The notes: generated by a model not told the origin, from the sequence alone. A stretch of 64,000 nucleotides of DNA from Symbiodinium sp. CCMP2592 (GCA_905221615.1 CAJNDT010006024.1:1543017-1607016); one strand, 5' to 3'; shown: positions 1-9,723, counted from the first letter of the stretch. Numbers and translations are program-made.

Positions 1-31
1 GAGTCATCATAAAATAACTTGTATTATATTG

Positions 32-47
<16 letters not shown>

Positions 48-62
<15 letters not shown>

Positions 63-66
63 TATT
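48..66. repeat. (TA)n microsatellite
   Basis: A run of alternating T and A follows TTATTATTATTA. It is the first of many AT dinucleotide tracts in the window. No gene is visible around it. Confidence 0.8.
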
Positions 67-200
67 CTCTTGGGTTTTATATGAACAAAAACAACGAATA
101 ATTCCTAAGCAGACTATAGATTTAATTCAAATTACCACAATAGGGATCTATAGTAACTATTATGGTTTCCTTATTAAGGTAATTCGAACTGAATCCTTTA
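63..200. repeat. Dispersed repeat, copy 1 (second partial copy near 9.99-10.04 kb)
   Basis: The segment beginning ATTCTCTTGGGTTTTATATG, followed by a run with TTCC(T/C)AAG(C/G)AGACT(A/G)TAG, recurs near 9994-10040 with small changes. The element's limits are not clear. The segment also contains pairs such as TATAGTAACTATTATGG that suggest a decayed palindrome. Confidence 0.45.
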
Positions 201-465
201 ACAAGAACCCAGGCTCGTCCGCCGTTCGATCTTCACTTCGGTGTTCGACAGTTCAGACCATTGTCGGATCAGATGCCTACGGAAACATCGGGCATCACCT
301 CTGAAACCATACCTGCTACCCTTTAGCAAGGAAACGTTCCAGGTAGGTTTCCACGGCAGTGGCACATTGCCATCGCTGGTCTGTATCAGCCAGGCCCAAA
401 CAAGCCAGTGGCGAAGCACGGTCGACATTGCGGCTTATCTGCGAATACAGAGGTCGGAACAATGA
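198..465. other. Open stretch, coding status undecided
   Basis: All three + frames and one - frame stay open over part of this interval, and none looks clearly better. One + frame reads FRPLSDQMPTETSGITSE before a stop near 353. A - frame of 76 codons and two + frames are also open. The base composition is balanced and there are no telomere-like heptamers here, so it may be a short exon. No family is recognised. Confidence 0.2.
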
Positions 466-592
466 GTAATCGCACTACCTTATAGTCCCAATACAGGTAT
501 AGCATGTATTATGACGACAACCCACCTGAAGCCTAAGAGCCCTATTCGAAACCTGAAACCCTAAAACAAGAAAGTCAGGCCCCTTGTATCAT

Positions 593-726
593 ACTGTTGA
601 TGATATAAAAAAATAAATAAATATAATATATATATATATATATATATCCTGCATTGCCTTAAGGACCGTAGACTACGGGAATAATACATTCCTTATGGGT
701 AAGGCAGGATTTATATCATCAACAGT
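593..726. repeat. Family B palindrome, copy B1
   Basis: The ends ACTGTTGATGATAT and ATATCATCAACAGT are inverted repeats. Inside them CCTGCATTGCCTTAAGG faces TTATGGGTAAGGCAGG. A (TA)n tract is inserted in the left arm. The same ends and core recur at 32.4, 36.9 and 60.1 kb. Confidence 0.8.
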
Positions 727-800
727 AGAACGCCTAAACCCTAAACCCTAAAGATCCCTTATAGAACCCTTAGAGGAACCCCTTGAAGGAACCCTTGACT

Positions 801-899
801 TACAGTAAACCCCATGAACTTGGAAACCGGATAAAGGCCAAATAGTGCTGGGATTCCGGATTGAGGCTAAAAGGTTTCCAACTTTTCGGCTTCTACTGC
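801..899. repeat. Family J palindrome, copy J1
   Basis: The ends TACAGTA and TTCTACTGC are followed inward by GTTGGAAACC-like and GGTTTCCAAC segments. The central text AAGGCCAAATAGTGCTGGGA is shared exactly with copy J2 at 3723-3839. Confidence 0.75.
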
Positions 900-959
900 A
901 GATCATCAACCGTAGCACTCACCTACCGGCCCTGGAGCAAATCGAAGCAACCATCCACA

Positions 960-1210
960 CACATTGACATAAGGGCCTTAATAATTAGACCAGAGTTCCT
1001 TTTAAAGGATTACAATTGGGATCTATAATGGGGTTCTATAATATGGGGGCCTCAATAATTAGACTAGAGTTCCTTTTAAAGGGCTCCTTTTACAGGATTG
1101 CAATAAGGGATCTAAGATAGGGTTCTATAATATAGGGGCCTTAACAATTAATGGAATAGAGTTTCGGTGCCCCAAATAATAAAACTATGAAAAAGAACTT
1201 CCAAAATAGT
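960..1210. repeat. Cluster of family I elements (three overlapping copies)
   Basis: GGGCCT(C/T)A(A)TAATTAGA(A/C) followed by TAGAGTT recurs three times (near 970, 1045 and 1136). It is mixed with TTTAAAGG(A/G) and GGATCTA(T/A) motifs. Family I copies with both arms intact are at 39.4 and 48.0 kb. This cluster looks like nested or partly tandem copies. Confidence 0.6.
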
Positions 1211-1790
1211 ATAGGTAATTATTAACCCTGAACAACCTATCTTTTCAATCTTGAGGACTTGTACACGGAAATGATAACCAGGTAGGGTTTAAGAGCTTAA
1301 GGCTTTGTATGGCCCTGAATAGCTAGAATAGGGTTCCTGTTGAAGGAATCTATAAGGGTTTAACAGCTGCTACTATCCGGCTATGAGTGTTAAAGCCTCC
1401 ATTCTTCGAACAGGCTTCTAGATGGGGGTATACTCCTAAGGTTCGGGGCTAGAAAGGGGACTTGCTAGTAACCATTCCGATCCCTGCATACCAACAACAG
1501 AACCTGCAAGCTTCAGCCTTCGATCCCAAAACGCAGGATGCCCGCCACGCAGTCTGATATGATTCGGCGGTGTCGGGAGTTCTGCAAGCCTATAAGCCCT
1601 AAACCTTCATGACTCAGAATTGCACTGAACTCCGAAAGCCGGCTTTGGATGAGGGCTCCCACAGATTATGTGTGTATATATATATTTTTTTTTAATTTAT
1701 ATTTATATTTATACTTATTGATTAATTCATTTGGTGTATCTGTCTCTTTATCTGTAATTAGAACGTTATACTAAAAGAAAGGGCATGGCG
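1211..1790. other. No gene or clear repeat seen
   Basis: Mixed sequence with short TTAAGG/CCTTAA motifs and a (TA)4 plus T-run near 1676-1700. I find no convincing open frame and no palindrome with arms over 20 bp. Confidence 0.4.
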
Positions 1791-1917
1791 GTTTAAAGTC
1801 GGCTGGGGTAACATGCCCCGGCTCGGATTGGGGGGGTGCAGTGTGCAAGGTTGCTGGGAGCTGTTCGTGCTTCTCTTTGGGATGCCGATGGATAGGCAAT
1901 CTGTCCGTTCAGGGATT

Positions 1918-2033
1918 AACCCAAGGGTCCAAAGGACCCAACAATACGGTACCTGGGTTTAGGATAGTAGTTATGTAGGTTCACATTTGGGTGAGTATAT
2001 GATTAATTATTGGGTACTTGGACCCTTGGGGTT
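1918..2033. repeat. Family C palindrome, copy C1
   Basis: The ends AACCCAAGGGTCC and GGACCCTTGGGGTT are inverted repeats. Inside, ACCCAACAAT faces ATTATTGGGTACT. The diagnostic central text is AGGATAGTAGTTATGTAGGTT. Six further full or partial copies lie in the window. Confidence 0.85.
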
Positions 2034-2150
2034 ACTGTAGTCCATCACCTCCAACCGAAGGACTCTTGAACAGCGCCTAAGTTGTGAGACCTAGGTATCG
2101 TTGAAGGTTGCTGGGGCAGCTACTTATGAGCTTCTTGGCCGAACCACCCT

Positions 2151-2200
2151 TAATTCTAAACCTTAAGCCCTAAACCCCTAAACCCTAAAGCCTAAACCCT
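2151..2200. repeat. Telomere-like CCCTAAA block
   Basis: Degenerate CCCTAAA heptamers on the + strand (TAAACCTTAAGCCCTAAACC and so on). They are interstitial, not at a chromosome end, and mixed with 8-bp and 6-bp variants. Confidence 0.8.
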
Positions 2201-2611
2201 GCTCTTGGTTCTTCAGGTGCGCTTGTGGTTTCAATGGCTGAGGCCGACCATCCTGTCCACTGACTTATGAATTATGAAGCTGGGCATCACACGGTGCACC
2301 CCGTAAACCCAGAACCCTTCGCTCTACCAGGACCCCCCCCCCTCAAGTGCCCGTGAATAGAACCCTTATGGTGATCAATAGTGGGTATTTAGGGCAACAT
2401 CGGTATCTCCCTTGTTGAAACAGGATTTCGGGTGTTCCAAACCGTAGGAGCAAGAAGCGAAACGAATGAGTCACAGTTAGCCCAGGTTGGACTTTGAACA
2501 TCTGTCTGTTCGAGAATAAGGTCATCCTGGGCCCAACAAGGGGGAACACAACATGTCATAACGGCCACCCCAACGATCAAACCCTAAACTCTAAACCCCA
2601 AACCCCAACAT

Positions 2612-2716
2612 GTGGGTGGTTCTCAAAACTATGGTTCCTTTTTGGATCCCTAAGATAATACGGCACCTTATATTTAGGGTACCCAAAAAAGGACCATAAA
2701 TTTGACAACCATCCGT
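2612..2716. repeat. Family F palindrome, copy F1
   Basis: GTGGGTGGTTCTCAAAA at the left faces TTTTGACAACCATCC-like sequence at the right. Inside, GGTTCCTTTTTGGATCCCTAA faces TTAGGGTACCCAAAAAAGGACC. A better-preserved copy is at 49.0 kb. Confidence 0.75.
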
Positions 2717-2848
2717 ATCGACTACCAGGCCGGGGAACCTCAAGATCAGTCTCCTGGCTGTCCCCGCGGGAGGCCTGTCACAGCTTTTGGGCTCAGAGGA
2801 CCTCCTCTGAACCTATAGCCCAGAAGCCACGCACATGCCAGCATTGGC

Positions 2849-2881
<33 letters not shown>

Positions 2882-2960
2882 CGAGAGAGAGAGGCTGAGT
2901 GGGAGGGAGGGAGGGTGAACAGAAAGAGATAGAGAGAGAGAGGGAAACAGAAACGGAAAC
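2849..2960. repeat. GA-rich purine tract
   Basis: (GA)n with GC interruptions, then GGGAGGGAGGGAGGG and more GAGA. It is purine-only over long stretches, so it could form triplex DNA. Adjacent frames are low-complexity artefacts. Confidence 0.8.
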
Positions 2961-3356
2961 GACTGGACCTAGGGAATCTACATAAGCAGGTCAGGCTTGA
3001 GAGCATCTCCATCTTGCATGATTCTTGCAGTTCACACGCCTTCTGCTGCCACGGCTGCAACTCAAATATTCGGAGGCGGCCAGGCCAGGGCAGCAGAAGC
3101 CAAAAGCAGCACAAGCCGTGATCGGGTCATCATCGCGTCTTCTGCGCTGTCCCTCTGCCCGGAAGGGATTGGGAGTGAGCTCAAGATCTCTGGCTTAATT
3201 ACAATGGAAGATGGATGTGTAGCCTTTCCTCCACCTAGTGGCTGACCATCCGAAAAAACCTCAACGCCTGACTGGAAGAAAATGGTCTGTGTTAATCACC
3301 AATGCTAGTCCTTGAGAATATACTACACTATCTGAAGCTCCTATCTATATACTATA

Positions 3357-3361
<5 letters not shown>

Positions 3362-3391
<30 letters not shown>
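3362..3391. repeat. (TA)n microsatellite
   Basis: About 15 uninterrupted TA units in a TA-rich stretch just upstream of palindrome D1. Confidence 0.85.
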
Positions 3392-3392
<1 letters not shown>

Positions 3393-3485
3393 CGTACTTT
3401 AAGGCTTTTGGGCGGCTGCAGTTCGAACCTGTCGCTGCTCAAGCTGCGATCCCAAGTAGCCACGAAGTCGAGACTAGGTTGGTTT

Positions 3486-3594
3486 CCCTAAGGGTCCAAA
3501 GTACCTGTATAGTAGAATGTAGGGTTTCCATATTAGGAATTACAATTATGATATGGGGAAGTATCCCCCATAACAGTACCTAGGACCCTTTGGG
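3486..3594. repeat. Family D palindrome, copy D1
   Basis: CCCTAAGGGTCCAAAGTACC at the left faces GTACCTAGGACCCTTTGGG at the right. It shares AGTAGAATGTAGG and GGGGAAGTATCCCCCAT with the copy at 33.5 kb. Confidence 0.85.
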
Positions 3595-3722
3595 TTTGAG
3601 ACTGCGCAATGCACCTTTTTCAGTTCTGCTAGGCATCATCATGGTGCGCTCATGTATGTAAAGCATGAAGAAACATTACATTCATTTTACTGCATAATTG
3701 CATTCCTTACGGCTGGTTACCC

Positions 3723-3839
3723 TACAGTAAACCGCATAAAGTTGGAAACCGGATTAAGGCCAAATAGTGCTGGGATTCCCTTTCAATTGCCATTAAGGGT
3801 AGAGGCTATTGGGTTTCCAACTTTTAGGCTTCTACTGTA
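3723..3839. repeat. Family J palindrome, copy J2
   Basis: TACAGTA and TACTGTA are perfect 7-bp ends. Inside them AGTTGGAAACC faces GGTTTCCAACTTTTAGGC. The central text is shared with J1, with an 18-bp length difference in the loop. Confidence 0.85.
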
Positions 3840-3867
3840 TAGAGTAGGGGTCCCATTAAGGGTCCCT

Positions 3868-3950
3868 CCTAAACCCCCTAAACCCCAAAACCCCAAAACC
3901 CCTAAACCCTATACCCTTATAGAATCCCTATAGATCCCTTTAAAGGGTAT
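3868..3950. repeat. CCCTAAA block plus CCCTTTAAAGGG motifs
   Basis: CCCCTAAACCCC-type heptamers and octamers run into TATAGAATCCCTATAGATCC and CCCTTTAAAGGG. The latter belong to a dispersed motif group seen also at 0.75, 31.35, 32.1, 40.9, 49.5 and 60.15 kb. Confidence 0.65.
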
Positions 3951-4049
3951 ACATTCAGCGACCCCCCGTTTTGACAAAGCGGGGCCATCCTGCGACTCGC
4001 ATCAGGGGCCCCAGGCTCGGATCTGCTTCTCACGGCGTGAAGGGTAACT

Positions 4050-4262
4050 AGGAGGTTTATAGTTGGTTTTAAGGGAATCTGTATGCCAAAAAACGGGAAT
4101 AAGGGCTTGCTCTGGGTCCTAGCTGTAGGTGGGCTGTGGGGTTCAAGGTTTGGGGTCTTAAGCAGCTAGGATACCCAGTAACCTAAGAATAAAAAGGCCT
4201 CTCTTTTTGGTATTGGGTAACTTTATAAGGAACCCAGGACTACAAAAAGGGAAGAAGGGTAC
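4050..4262. repeat. Family K repeat, copy 1 (shortened)
   Basis: It runs from AGGAGGTTTATAGTTGG through TGCCAAAAAACGGGAATAAG and on to GAACCCAGGACTACAAAAAG. Compared with the copy that follows directly, it lacks about 45 bp after CTAGCTGTAGGTG. The two make an imperfect direct repeat. Confidence 0.8.
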
Positions 4263-4263
4263 T

Positions 4264-4640
4264 ACTAGGAGGTTTATAGTTGGTTTTAAGGGAACTGAAC
4301 ATGTATCAATGAGGAAAATCTCTGTCTAGACTTATGGGTAACCGAGTAATAAAAGGGTGCCCTTTTTGGTTTATAGGGGGTTTTAAGGGGATCTGTATGC
4401 CAAAAAACGGGAATAAGGGCTTGCTCTGGGTCCTAGCTGTAGGTGTGGGTGACTCAAAGTCCTCATCCCAAACCCCGGGACACCCCGAGGGCTGTGGGGT
4501 TCAAGGTTTGGGGTCTTAAGCAGCTAGGATACCCAGTAACCTAAGAAAAAAAAGGCCTCTCTTTTTGGTATTGGGTAACTTTATAAGGAACCCAGGACTA
4601 CAAAAAGGGAATAAGGGTACTACTGGGCATCCTAGGCAAG
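4264..4640. repeat. Family K repeat, copy 2 (full)
   Basis: It contains two related blocks in the same orientation: TAATAAAAGGGTGCCCTTTTTGG (a) and GAAAAAAAAGGCCTCTCTTTTTGG (b). The block a core AAAAGGGTGCCCTTTT is palindromic. About 320 bp of it is nearly identical to 37862-38185, including flanking text GAACATGTATCAATGAGG, which makes it a dispersed duplication. Confidence 0.85.
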
Positions 4641-4936
4641 AATGCTTGAAAGGTTTGGGCTTACGGTTACGGGCTTTGCTAGACCCCCAAAATCTGTAGA
4701 GCAATGGCCTCTGCAAGTGTTGGACCATGATTCTACCTAGTTTTGAGATTTTCTAGGTTGGGCTTAGCTTCCTGATTTTGAGGTTCGCACTTAGGAACTA
4801 ACAGGGCTCATTAAAGGTTCAGGATTTACTCACTCCCTTCCTTCCAAGACAGAATTTAAACAAACGCTACCAACCTTTCAAGCAACAGGAGATCCTGACA
4901 TGCACCCTAACAGCCCCTAACAGGCATTCCGGCCCC

Positions 4937-5036
4937 TCCAAAACCCGTTAATGAAGGAATATACCGTAAATTATAATAGGATCCCTAGTATAATTTAAGG
5001 TATATTCCTTAATTAGGGGGTTTTGGAGGCTCTGGG
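4937..5036. repeat. Family A palindrome, copy A1
   Basis: CTCCAAAACCCGTTAATGAAGG at the left faces CCTTAATTAGGGGGTTTTGGAG. GAATATACC faces GGTATATTC around a TAGGATCCCTA core. The 10-mer TTCCGGCCCC occurs on both sides (4927-4936 and 5037-5046). It may be a target-site duplication. Confidence 0.85.
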
Positions 5037-5324
5037 TTCCGGCCCCCTAACCCCCAAACCCTGGAAGTCTCGGAGCTCAGTCTGCGACCCCTAACAGGTA
5101 GGATCCTTCGAGAAAGCGGCCTCCCACACCCTGAACCCCAAAATGAGCCCGAACTTTGAACAAAAACGACCACTCCCTAGGCATCTAAGGACTCATAGAT
5201 TTAAGGCTTTTGGGCCCAAAGACCATATTATATAAGGCTTTTGGGCTGCTTTGATGCCCAGGGATTGTTGCGTGTGACCAGGTGCAACAGCCGACCCAGG
5301 GGGTGGTGTCTGTCTCGGAGTTTC

Positions 5325-5370
5325 GAAGGGTTTAGGGTTTAGGGGTTTAGGGATTAGGGTTTAGGGGTTT
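5325..5370. repeat. Telomere-like TTTAGGG block
   Basis: Five or so GGGTTTAGGGG-type units on the + strand, with 7- and 8-bp spacing. Confidence 0.8.
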
Positions 5371-5784
5371 GAAGAAACAGGTCAGGATGCAGAGTTCTGT
5401 TGCCAGCCCTTTGGGCAAAATGCGCTGGGAGCTGAAACCCCACTGGCCCTACCAAACGATTTTGGATTGCTTGGGGCTAAATTACGGGTTCCAGGGTGCA
5501 GGTTGTTGGGTTCTGGGTTTGGTGGCCTGGAGATTTCAAGAGCCGAATCGAATCTAAACCATGCACCCACGGCCTAATCCTGTGAGCAGCCCGAACCCGA
5601 GTGATCCCTACCAAAACTGCGCAAGCCACTGTCATAAACTATGGTCAACCACATCACTTCCAAGAGAGGTTTAGGGTCAACTCACTACTCGACCCTTGTA
5701 TACATCTCTGTACGTAACCCCTATGTAGGGTCGTCTGGGGCTGATGGTCAACTACACACCATTGCTGAACCCTCGCAGCCGATA

Positions 5785-5870
5785 ACAGACCCTAAACCCC
5801 AAACCCAAAAGCACTGAAAACCCTAAAAACCCAAACCCTAAACCCTATAAGCCCTAAACCCTCCCTCCCA
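5785..5870. repeat. Telomere-like CCCTAAA block
   Basis: CCCTAAACCCC, CCCAAACCC and related units. The orientation is opposite to the block 450 bp upstream. Confidence 0.75.
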
Positions 5871-6004
5871 AGGCAACCTCTCGCTCTTTCCTTTTTTTGT
5901 AGCGAAAGGATTTGGCTGCTCACTCCGTGAAGCCGCTGTCGGGTCGCTGTGTCGCTGGACCTGAAGTCGAAGAGCAGCTCTTCGGCTCCGGCGGTTTAGG
6001 GTTT

Positions 6005-6054
6005 CTACCCATAGGCCCCAAAGTAGTTCCTTTTGGGATTACATTATAGGATTC

Positions 6055-6121
<67 letters not shown>

Positions 6122-6159
6122 ACCCCCAAAAAGAACTACTTTGGGGCCTTAGGGTAGGC
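6005..6159. repeat. Family Q palindrome with (TA)n loop
   Basis: CTACCCATAGGCCCCAAAGT and GTTCCTTTTGGG at the left face CCCAAAAAGAAC and ACTTTGGGGCCTTAGGGTAG at the right. The loop is a TA/TATG microsatellite of about 65 bp. The whole could extrude as a cruciform. Confidence 0.8.
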
Positions 6160-6162
6160 CCA

Positions 6163-6268
6163 AGAGTAACCTAAGAATAAAAAGGGTGCCCTTTTTGGTT
6201 TAAAGGGGCTTATAAGGGAACCTGAACCCTATTTTGAGGGGAATAAGTGCTTTCTCTGGGTCCTAGGT
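6163..6268. repeat. Family K repeat, diverged copy
   Basis: TAACCTAAGAATAAAAAGGG followed by TGCCCTTTTTGG and CTCTGGGTCCTAGG matches family K block a, but the middle differs. It directly follows palindrome Q. Confidence 0.7.
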
Positions 6269-6460
6269 TTGGGGTCAAGCCCAAATTTCAGGGTTTAGGA
6301 TTGAAGGGCTTAGGAGGTTTAGGGGCTTAGGGGTTTAAGGTTTAGGGGTTTAGGGTTGAGGGTTTTGGTTTAGGGTTTAGGGTCTCGCCCTAAACGTTTA
6401 GGGTTTATGGTCTACCTCTAGTCTCCATGGGATTCAATTCTTCAGCTGTGAAGTACAGTA

Positions 6461-6566
6461 ATGTAGGAACCTGATTAAGAAACCCTGGGCCTGTAATAGG
6501 GCTCCTTCTATGAACCCTGCTATTTTTGGGTAGTAGGCCCTAGGTTTCTTAATCAGGTTCCTACAT
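6461..6566. repeat. Family G palindrome, copy G1
   Basis: ATGTAGGAACCTGATTAAGA with AACCCTGGGCC faces GGCCCTAGGTTTCTTAATCA with GGTTCCTACAT. The loop includes CCTGCTATTTTTGGG. Arms are almost perfect over about 30 bp. Confidence 0.9.
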
Positions 6567-6567
6567 G

Positions 6568-6667
6568 GGAGTTTCCAAAAATAGGGGAACCTGATACAGT
6601 ATCCCAAGTAGTAGGATCCATAAAATAAGGTCCCCAAAATAAGGTACCCCGAATTTTCGGAAACTCC
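6568..6667. repeat. Family H palindrome, copy H1
   Basis: GGAGTTTCCAAAAATAGGGG faces CCCCGAATTTTCGGAAACTCC. The centre carries GTAGGATCCAT. It abuts G1 with one base between them, so the two palindromes form a pair. Confidence 0.85.
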
Positions 6668-6984
6668 AACATTAGTCCGATGTTAGGGTTCCGGGAGACA
6701 GGGAGTTCGGATGTCTACCCGAATTGTCTCATGCATGGTTGGCACAGCATTCAAGACTCGGGTTTGGGGTTTAGGGTTTAGGGGTTAGGGTTTAGGGTTT
6801 AGGGTTTAGGGTTTGTGGTTTGGGGTTTAGGGGTTTAGGGGTTTAGGGGCTTAGGGGTTTAAGGTTTAGGGGTTTAGGGTTGAGGGTTTTGGTTTAGGGT
6901 TTAGGGTCTCGCCCTAAACGTTTAGGGTTTATGGTCTACCTCTAGTCTCCATGGGATTGAATTCTTCAGCTGTGAAGTACAGTA

Positions 6985-7090
6985 ATGTAGGAACCTGATT
7001 AAGAAACCCTGGGCCTGTAATAGGGCTCCTTCTATGAACCCTGCTATTTTTGGGTAATAGGCCCAGGGTTTCTTAATCAGGTTCCTACAT
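6985..7090. repeat. Family G palindrome, copy G2
   Basis: Duplicate of G1. GGCCCAGGGTTTCTTAATCA here matches the left arm better than the G1 version, which carries a G-to-T change. Confidence 0.9.
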
Positions 7091-7091
7091 G

Positions 7092-7192
7092 GGAGTTTCC
7101 AAAAATAGGGGAACCTGATACAGTAGCCCAAATAGTAGGATCCTTATAATAAGGTCCCCAAAATAAGGTACCCCGAATTTTCGGAAACTTCC
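7092..7192. repeat. Family H palindrome, copy H2
   Basis: Duplicate of H1, with AGCCCAAATAGTAGGATCC in place of the H1 version and GGAAACTTCC at the right end. Confidence 0.85.
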
Positions 7193-7340
7193 ACATTAGT
7201 CCGATGTTAGGGTTCCGGGAGACAGCAAGTTCGGATGTCTACCCGAATTTGCCTCATGCATGGTTGGCACAGCATTCAAGACTCGGGTTTGGGGTTTAGG
7301 GGCTTAGGGGTTAGGGTTTAGGGGTTTAGGGGTTTAGGGT

Positions 7341-7980
7341 TTCTTTATTCCTCTTGGGGGGGCTAAGTAGCCATTGTAGACATGGAACATATGTTACACA
7401 ACTGTAACAATGTTTTGGCTGTAACCCGAAATGTAGAGTCCAACCGGAAAGAGCCACTAACGACCGTCGGCATCCCTGCAACATGAAACGCTGAATGCAC
7501 TCAGACATCTCACACTTCCACAGATCCTGCTTCTGCGCATGCGACGGCGTTGGCTTCCCGTGTCTGAGATCCGAGCTGCTTACCGGGCATCAACTGCTTG
7601 ATTGAGCCCTCTTGGGCCTGAAACCTGTAATTAAACTCTAACCCCTTCATCTCTAAAATCCCAAAACTTTGAAACCTGAGCCCTAAGCCTGAAAATTCCC
7701 AATTCCAAAAAATCCCGATCAGGATGTTAACGGTTTGGCACGGCCTGCACTTGCGAAGTTCTGCACCAGCTGCGCGTCGATCGTTTCGAGATCCCTGTGA
7801 CAGTGGCTGCTCGGTGCACGGAGGGTGGAAGGTTCAAGTCTAGGCTGCGCTGGGATCACATCAAATGCAGCAGTCGGGTGTGAAGTGTTGGAATCGTCTA
7901 GTTCTAGGGTTTAGCGTTTGGGATTTCGGCACGCTGCGGGCTCTCTTGTGCCCCGAAGCCAACGCAGTTGCATCCTCAAT
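7341..7980. other. No confident gene; mixed sequence
   Basis: A 60-codon - frame (7326-7508) and GC-richer text at 7740-7870 are present, but no splice pattern or motif supports a gene. There are no palindromes with long arms. Confidence 0.4.
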
Positions 7981-7984
7981 CCTC

Positions 7985-8046
7985 TTTAAAGCTCAGTGTC
8001 TGCAAACCCTAAGCCCTAAACCCTAAACCCCTAAACCCTAAACCCC
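7985..8046. repeat. Telomere-like CCCTAAA block
   Basis: CCCTAAACCC units in C-strand orientation. They sit just upstream of a G-strand array at 8.1 kb, so orientation flips within 100 bp. Confidence 0.8.
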
Positions 8047-8111
8047 GAAATCCACAAAAAACTCAAGTCGCCAGATATTCCGCTTGTTTGAGTGGACACG
8101 GCTGTTTCTGG

Positions 8112-8870
8112 TATTCTGTACCAAAACAGTTTTAAGGTGAGGGTTTAGGGTTTAGGGGTTTAGGGTTTAGGGATATTCAGTACCAAACCAGTCTTAAGGT
8201 GAGGGTTTAGGGTTTAGGGGTTAAGGGATATTCTGTACCAAAACAGTCTTAAGGTGAGGGTTTAGGGTTTAGGGGTTTAGGGTTTAGAGATATTCTGTAC
8301 CAAAACAGTCTTAAGGTGAGGGTTTAGGGTTTAGGGATATTCTGTACCAAAACAGTCTTAAGGTGAGGGTTTAGGGTTTAGGGTTTTAGGGTTTAGAGAT
8401 GATATTCTGTACCAAAACAGTCTTAAGGTGAGGGTTTAGGGTTTAGGGGTTTAGGGTTTAGGGATATTCTGTACCAAAACAGTCTTAAGGTGAGGGTTTA
8501 GGGTTTAGGGTTTTAGGGTTTAGGGACATTCTGTACCAAAACAGTCTTAAGGTGAGGGTTTAGGGTTTAGGGGTTTAGGGTTTAGGGATATTCTGTACCA
8601 AAACAGTCTTAAGGTGAGGGTTTAGGGTTTAGGGTTTAGGGATATTCTGTACCAAAACAGTCTTAAGGTGAGGGTTTAGGGTTTAGGGTTTTAGGGTTTA
8701 GGGACATTCTGTACCAAAACAGTCTTAAGGTGAGGGTTTAGGGTTTAGGGGTTTAGGGTTTAGGGATATTCTGTACCAAAACAGTCTTAAGGTGAGGGTT
8801 TAGGGTTTAGGGGTTTAGGGTTTAGGGACATTCTGTACCAAAACAGTCTTAAGGTGAGGGTTTAGGGATT
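8112..8870 (+). repeat. 62-bp minisatellite with embedded TTTAGGG heptamers (13 units)
   Basis: Units start (ATATTCTG) at about 8112, 8174, 8229, 8291, 8338, 8403, 8465, 8527, 8589, 8643, 8705, 8767 and 8829. Spacing is usually 62 bp, with 47, 54, 55 and 65 as variants. Each unit is a unique half (TTCTGTACCAAAACAGTC then TTAAGGTGAG) plus three to five TTTAGGG/TTTAGGGG units. Length variation lies in the heptamer half. GACATT variants recur at 8527, 8705 and 8829, hinting at a three-unit higher-order repeat. Confidence 0.95.
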
Positions 8871-8990
8871 GGGTTTAGGGGTTGGGTTTGGGGTTTAGGG
8901 GTTTAGGGGTTTAGGGTTTAGGGTTTTTAAGGTGAGGGTTTAGGGATTGGGTTTAGGGATCTGCTGCAGAAAAAACAGGTTTAGGGCTTA
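8871..8990 (+). repeat. TTTAGGG block after the minisatellite
   Basis: GGGTTTAGGGATTGGGTTTA-type text with a partial minisatellite unit (TTTTTAAGGTGAGGGTTTAG). It looks like a decayed end of the array. Confidence 0.75.
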
Positions 8991-9322
8991 GGGTTTATGG
9001 ATAAAGTCTGCAGGTATACAGACCACGAGTCCACGAGTGTGCATTACCTGTAATTGTTCCGACACAGATCTAGGCTCGGCTGAAGTTTTGCACCCTGAAT
9101 TTCGAAGCCTTAAAACCCAAAACGCAAGGGTTCTGAGTTATAAGGGGAGATAGTTGAGCATACTTTGCAGTTCATGCCGCCAAACCCTCCAAACCCTCGC
9201 CGCAGTCCTGATGTCCACGAGGAGGAGTCACATCACTCAGGCAGCGCGTATAGCATCGAAGATCTGTAGCATCATCGAGCTCATCCTTGTCTCGCGGAGT
9301 CCACGGGTTCATGTGCCCAACT

Positions 9323-9383
9323 AGTATGTACATTGGCCCCAAAGTACCTATATAAGGACTACTTTAAGGCCAATGTATATACT
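9323..9383. repeat. Short family E palindrome, copy E4
   Basis: AGTATGTACATTGGCCCCAA with AGTACC faces ACTTTAAGGCCAATGTATAT with ACT. The loop is TATATAAGG. It is shorter than other E copies and lacks the CCCTAAGGCTCC ends. Confidence 0.7.
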
Positions 9384-9393
9384 ATATGAGAGT

Positions 9394-9723
9394 CTACCGT
9401 GCTAGCATGTAATGGTCTGGGGTTTCTGGCGTTTGACAGGGAGGGATCTGATTCGGGCTACCAGATTGTGCCATGCAAACAGGCCAGGATGCGCGATGCA
9501 TCCACCAACCACCGCGCAAACGTTCACCAAGAACTTGCTGAAACGGACCTGGGTTCCATCTCCACGACATGTTGTGAGGAATCAACGGGCTGAAGCTCGA
9601 AGGCACTATCCCCACCTCTCCCAAGACCTGTTGATGCACGAGATCCTTCTCATGCAGCACTTCGACCAAATACCAGACCTCTCTACTTAGAGGATCCAGG
9701 GACATAGCAACTAGGGTTAACAA
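9394..9723. other. Open stretch, possible exon on either strand
   Basis: A - strand frame of 109 codons contains REVWYLVEVLHEKDLVHQ, which reads like protein. Two + frames are also open (64 and 92 codons). No recognised domain. Telomere-like repeats are absent here, which mildly favours coding sequence. Confidence 0.25.

Larger units (their letters stand above)
6310..6780. repeat. 524-bp tandem duplication, unit 1
   Basis: It starts in TTTAGGG-type repeats, then carries GTTTATGGTCTACCTCTAG, palindrome G1, palindrome H1 and CAGCATTCAAGACTCGGG. The same order repeats about 524 bp later with few differences. Confidence 0.9.
6834..7305. repeat. 524-bp tandem duplication, unit 2
   Basis: Second copy of the 6310-6780 unit, including palindromes G2 (6985-7090) and H2 (7092-7192). 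Differences are scattered point changes and a few indels in the TTTAGGG-rich start. Confidence 0.9.

Noticed and set aside
4334-4519. 61-codon frame MGNRVIKGCPFW..., also at 37.9 kb
   Set aside because: Conserved only because the whole K repeat is copied; non-coding bases are conserved equally.
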